Assembly: GCF_000003815.2 (NCBI RefSeq) | Contig: NC_049979.1 | Location: forward strand, 14,679,459-14,743,458 | Source of the DNA: Branchiostoma floridae | Lineage: Eukaryota > Chordata > Leptocardii > Amphioxiformes > Branchiostomatidae | Length of the DNA stretch: 64,000 nucleotides | Direction of reading: 5' to 3' | Shown here: in pieces, positions 58,951 to 64,000 of the stretch | Numbering within the stretch: position 1 is the first letter of the stretch | Layout of the letters: each line of letters starts with the position of its first letter | Notes under the pieces: generated by a model | Told to the model about the DNA's origin: nothing | The model's input: only the letters and a program-made list of their open reading frames with translations | Database searches by the model: none | Translations under genes and position numbers: made by a program

Positions 58951-60580
58951 AACAGTCACACAAGTGGTTAAAGCAATACGACCTAACTTTCAGCAATTTA
59001 AGTGTGCCATATAGCACCAGATTTGTACTAGTTTGCTAATATACAAATATTATCATATATGTACAAGCATGAAATGTCCAGTGTTGGTACATGACAACTA
59101 AAGGAAAAGTGTGATCCAATCTCATTCTTTTTACAGCAGCAGAGTAGAAAAGGATTACTTTGAGACTAACTATGAAGGAATTCTGTAAAAAGTGACCATA
59201 GTCCTTGTATGATAGCTTGTGATGCCGATGCTTTTTGAGTGCAAGTGGTATTATAGCCTAAAGTATGTTTTTACTTGTAGTTGTTGTACTCGTGTAGAAA
59301 GATGTTTTAGACCCAGTCTATTCTTATGTGATATCAATATCATTACATGACAGAATTGCCATGTTATATGGAAAGATGTAAAAACTTACAATGAGTCTTC
59401 AATCTGCTGTAAATGATTTTTGACAAAGAAAAACATCGTTTAGTCAACCTTTACTTGGGTTTGAAAGTACATGTATACTGAATGTAATGTAGACTGTAGA
59501 GTGCTGAGCAACATGTGTATCTACCTGAACTTTTACTTTGTTGTACCTGCTAATTGATAATATACTACTTTAAGGTTGCATTGTACTTAAGTGTCAGGAA
59601 AATAAAACTTAGCACAGAATGTATTCAATGCTTAGTTTCTTTATTTCTTCTTGCTATATTTAACAAGCATGTGAATAATATTGGTATAGCATGGTGTCAT
59701 GCTGACATAAAGCATATGCATAGGCTGCATTTGGACAACCACACATATAATTTACATATACATGTATTAAACACTAACAGTGAAACAGTTATCTCTTTTG
59801 TTAAATCATCTATCTATACTTTCTTTTTTAAGCAAATTTCTTCCAGTCAGACATCTAAGTGGTAAATAAAAAGATTATTTCCAACAACACATCATTAAAA
59901 AAGTTGTATTATAGCCAGTCATCTGCTACTTTACAAATAATAAAGGCACCACCCAACAGTTTTACTTATCCATTCAAATTCTAATAGAATTAAATCAATG
60001 CAATGAAAGGATGTTTAAGGCAGGGTGGTGACAAACTAATTTTTCGTATATTGAATTTAAGTTGTAACACATACTGAGGAGTGAGGAATTTCTAATTTAA
60101 AGTAGTAAGGATTTCAACTTTAAAATAGCCCAAAGTACAACCTGTATTCATTCTTTTTGGAATCTAGATACTGAGCAGATAAATACACATGTACTGATAC
60201 AACAAGACTCAAGAAATTGCTTCTTCATTCTTCGTCATTATTTCTTTGATTGGTCTCACACATATCTTCATGTTACACCTGTCATTATCAAGTACACCAT
60301 TGGATACATGTATAAACCATATGTGGTGAAATAGTGGTACATGGTACATTATTGGGAGCATCTTTGTTGAGGTACTACCAGCCATCACCTGTAGTTGATA
60401 GGGTGCTACTTTGAACCCTGTAGAGGGACTTTCATACTGTTGTCAATGTACTCACCATAGTAACATTTGACTTTTGGAGATTTTTGGTAAACATTTGTAT
60501 TATCGTTATAATTCTTTGTGTACATTTGTTAAATCACATATCCTTATACTCAGAGAATGATTTTACACATATTCTAATGC
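58951..60580. other. Convergent 3' UTRs of LRRC73-like and WARS1
   Basis: AT-rich, with no coding exon. A plus-strand AATAAA (59601-59606) suits the LRRC73-like transcript and a minus-strand AATAAA (59640-59645) suits WARS1. The two are only 34 bp apart, so the transcripts probably end next to each other or overlap. Confidence 0.55.
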
Positions 60581-63500
60581 TCAATAATTATATTTCAACT
60601 TCCTTGGTGTCATGAACTCCTTGACAGTTTCATCAGTGACCTTTTTTCTCCTCTCAATGTGCTCAGACACGACCTTCTGCAGGATTCCAATCAGTTCCTT
60701 CTTCAGCTCTCCTGTTAGCATTTTGCCACTGGAGTAATCCTAGAAAAAGGACAAGGAATTACACTTACATCTGTGATTGTTTTTGATAGGAAATATCCTC
60801 CTAAAACGTCCAATAAGGAGAAGTTTAATAATCTGATGATATCAAAATTGCAACTTGAAATGTCACAAGAATGTGAAAATATCTTAAGATATAATGGGAA
60901 AAGGAAGAAGCATCTAAGAGAAGCAGGTCACATATCATATCCACTTTCATTCTGTAACAAATTAACATGTTGGATTTGCAACATTTCCTGTTGTTGAATC
61001 TTGAACTTTCCAAGTATAATTGTAATGGATTTTTCATTTTGCAATAATGACAAGACAGAACTGAATTAAACCAATTTCACCTCTCTGATCTGCTGCAGTT
61101 TGTCATCATCCTCCATGAAGAAGGTGAGGTACATGTAGGACACATCCACATCTACGTTCCCTCCCAGTCTGCGGTGCTCCTCCACTGTTGCCTGCCCTCC
61201 GGAGAACGCATACTTGTTGATCTGTGCAAGACATAAAATTCTATTAGAGAAACCATTTATACAGTAAGGTTGCACTGATATGACTATGACTGAAGTACTG
61301 CTAGTCTGTGTAACACAAACTCTGCTGCCCGGGGCTGTAACTGGCCCCTCTAGGAGACCAGCGGACGTTGGGTGGGTTGCTATAAGCGAGACTTAATGAG
61401 GCTAAAGTACTGCCTGTAATGTTGGATTATCAAATTTGGAAGTTGCCAGGTAAAGTTGAAGTTGTATATGCAATAACAAAGTAACAGTTACAGTCACATT
61501 ATATATCATATAATGTATACACATGGAAATTCATAAATCTGACTCTTTCAGGTTCAACCAACCATCATGGTCATGTCGCAAACATCCTATGAAGTCTGAA
61601 AATGTAAGCATTTTTGTTGTATAACTACAAATGACTTTGATTATAAAAACTCCATACTGTCCAAGAGGAGGATTCATAGATCTGATATCAGTGAACAATA
61701 ATCTTTTCTCCAAGGAGAAGCCACACAGTTTACACATACAAACATGGTTTATGTCGTTGATTTCCATACCTTCTTCTTGATCTGTCCATTTGTATCTGTT
61801 AGGTAGAGAGAGGAGACAGCATCGCTAGCACTCATCTTGGTCATGGCCCCCTGCAGAGCAGGCAGGAAGGTGGTGTGGAGCAGAGCAGGCTTGGGGAAGC
61901 CCAGACGGGGAGCTACGTCACGCGTCATTCTGAAGTACGGGTCCTGAAGAAAAAAAAAAGTTTGCAAAGTTGCATAAGGCTCATGGCTGTATTTCATCTT
62001 TCATATAATGTATTCTACTATACTGTAAGATGATATCATTGCTATCACTTGCTTGTTAGCTTACTGATGTCAATTGCTGTCCTCGACCTACTACTACAAC
62101 CACCATGGCTCCCAAAAAGCACTGCGATTAGTAATTTATTACTATGAGTTACATTAGAAATAACAATTAAGCAAACATTCTATGATCACATGATTTTAAA
62201 ATTTTGACCTGTGTCAAACCATCCACTGTTGCACATTAGGGCAAAGTGCCTAAAGCTTGCTGGTTATGATCAACACCCATGCATAAAAATGAAGTCATAA
62301 AATATCTAAAGCTAGTTTTATGCTCCCTTATATCCTTACTGTGATGTCAACTAGAGCACCTGACATAGCAGATAAAAATCAACATTTCGGTATACATGTA
62401 GTTTATTTTCCCAGGACTCACCTGGTCAATGGCACACGGGATCAGACACTGGATATCTTTTCTACCCCCAAAGATCTGTGGGAAGGATGAGCTGAAGGAT
62501 GGGGCTGCCTGGATAGATGGAAAACTGATCTTTCCTGAAAACAAAAGAAACGTGTAGAATCTGTGACATCTTAAGTCAGGATAATGCACACAAAAAACAC
62601 AATTTCTGACAGGACCAATAGTATGATATTACGAAAGAAATACTAACCTATGCATGTACTGTCCCCAAAGCCAAAGATTCCCTTGACTTGGTTGAAGGTG
62701 ACACATTTTTGAATTTTCAGCATGGTGCGGTAGAAATCTGGTGAAGAGCTGGACAAATACAATGGTTAATGTCATACTTTGTCCAATAGGTATACACATA
62801 CAAACTATCTCAAGTACTTAAATTGATAAGTGAAATTTCAACACAAGCTGCTTTGCGGCATCACAACATAAAATGTTGCTTCAATCATCAAGATATACAG
62901 AACTGCAAAACTGAACCTGCTGTGGGATGGGCAAAGGTCAACAGTATCAAAACTTGTATAAACTGGACGTAGTTCTCATGGAGAGGTCAGAAATATTTTA
63001 GTTGTATAATTGCTGGCATAAAGTTAATCAAAAAGTAAATGTTCTGTCCTGTTGACTGAGAATGACAGATACAGAGAAACCTTGCCGTACAAGCTGCCTA
63101 GCAGTCCACATCTAACCCAATAGAGAACTTGTGTATGAATGCCATCTAACCCGATGTAGTCCATGTCTGAGAAAATGAAGGTCTTGTCGACGTCAAAGCC
63201 CAGGGCAATGATGTCTTTGGCATTCTCACTAGCCAGTCTTCTGGCCTCCTCTGCTGTCAGGTCCTTCCACAGAAACTTCTCATCATCAGTCAGCTGGATC
63301 ACCAAGGGAACGTCAAAAATGTCCTGTAACCACCTGAACAGAAATGTAAAAATGGAACAAAGTGCTGATGTGACTCAGGTATAAAATATTCATTCATAAC
63401 AGTATTTGCTGCAACCTTTAGAGGAAGATGATACAAATACACGTAGGATACAAATCTACATTAAAATAATCTGTAAATACCAAAACATCGGAAGTGTGTA

Positions 63501-63672
63501 CTATCTTGGTTGTGTTGGAAGAACTATATGGATACAATAAAATAATCCTTACTTGGTAATCATGAAGGGAATGAGATGTCCAACATGCATTGCTTCTGAT
63601 GATGGCCCTCTCCCTGTGTATAGGAAAAATGGCTTCCCTTTTTCGTAGGCATCTAGGATCAGGTTGACATCC
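60581..63672 (-). CDS. WARS1: Tryptophanyl-tRNA synthetase, cytosolic, C-terminal 330 residues (5' end outside window)
   Basis: This class Ic synthetase charges tRNA-Trp in the cytosol. Exons in view on the minus strand: 63553-63672, 63151-63333, 62648-62748, 62422-62534, 61770-61943, 61081-61221, 60581-60739 (991 bases including the stop). The first visible exon carries [19 protein letters not shown] with the HIGH-type HVGH motif. Next come [16 protein letters not shown], the [16 protein letters not shown] and [18 protein letters not shown] stretches that bind Trp, and the KMSAS signature ([14 protein letters not shown]), then the tRNA-binding C terminus ending TPRKLKYNY. The N-terminal extension, with the WHEP domain where present, lies past base 64,000. 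All active-site motifs that should be in this part are intact. Confidence 0.95.
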
Positions 63673-64000
63673 CTATATGAAGCAAGAGAATAAAAAAAAT
63701 CTGATAAGTGAAACAAAAATGAATTGCTCTTGAGACAAAAAAAAATAATGAGTAGCACAATCTAAATATAATAGACCACCTGACCATTATATCATGTCCT
63801 AATGTATGAACATCATTTCAACAATTATAACATATTCCCTTGCTATGCAGTAATTCAGGAAGGATGTCAGACGAGCTGCACTATTGTGAACTCAGACCAT
63901 GGCCAATCTGGCTGAGTTCAACACCAAGTCAAGTCCTAACTAACCCTAGCAATTTTCCAACTTGTTCAAACTTGCAGAAAAAAATCTGCACACAATTGCA
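63673..64000. other. WARS1 intron, no exon recognised
   Basis: The acceptor of the first visible WARS1 exon is at 63673-63674. Nothing upstream to the window edge resembles the preceding part of the protein. Confidence 0.6.

Noticed and set aside
1-64000. CRISPR arrays, bacterial operons, phage or rRNA genes
   Set aside because: None seen; spliced eukaryotic genes fill the window and no regular spaced repeats or rRNA sequence is present.

Overview
The window looks like nuclear DNA of a cephalochordate (lancelet/amphioxus). Genes are intron-rich with GT-AG junctions, the proteins read as close invertebrate-deuterostome versions of vertebrate ones, and the introns hold CR1-type retrotransposon, SINE-like and MITE-like repeats of a kind common in Branchiostoma. 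The species call is an inference from this character, not from a database match.

Layout: (1) 1-14,821, minus strand: first 19 coding exons of exportin-5 (XPO5); the 3' part lies beyond base 1. Intron 1 carries a nested transposon: a non-LTR retrotransposon (11,368-14,070) inside one LTR of a very small LTR element (11,334-14,495). (2) 15,367-27,193, plus strand: complete phosphatidylinositol 4-kinase alpha (PI4KA), 14 coding exons, one of them 4.0 kb, sharing a 545-bp divergent promoter region with XPO5. (3) 29,679-34,885, minus: complete Kintoun/DNAAF2 (dynein arm assembly), 8 exons, convergent with PI4KA. (4) 37,792-47,070, minus: complete STIP1/HOP co-chaperone, with a duplicated TPR exon that reads as a mutually exclusive pair and a duplicated first exon upstream. 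(5) 50,121-53,247, minus: complete I-kappa-B-like ankyrin inhibitor surrounded by eight kappa-B motifs. (6) 56,737-58,950, plus: complete LRRC73-like leucine-rich-repeat gene. (7) 60,581-63,672, minus: 3' catalytic part of cytosolic tryptophanyl-tRNA synthetase (WARS1); its 5' exons lie beyond base 64,000.

The genes do not form an operon or pathway; this is an ordinary metazoan gene neighbourhood. From memory of the human map, XPO5, LRRC73 and NFKBIE all lie on human 6p21.1, while DNAAF2, WARS1 and NFKBIA lie on chromosome 14, so the window may preserve a pre-duplication linkage group. The most interesting items are the tRNA-like TRIM element with identical LTRs and its nested insertion, the STIP1 exon pair, the kappa-B cluster in the I-kappa-B gene, and two tiny perfect palindromes (25 and 35 bp) with exact 7-bp target duplications. 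Exon boundaries were derived by hand from reading frame, splice consensus and remembered family sequence; no alignment or transcript data were used.
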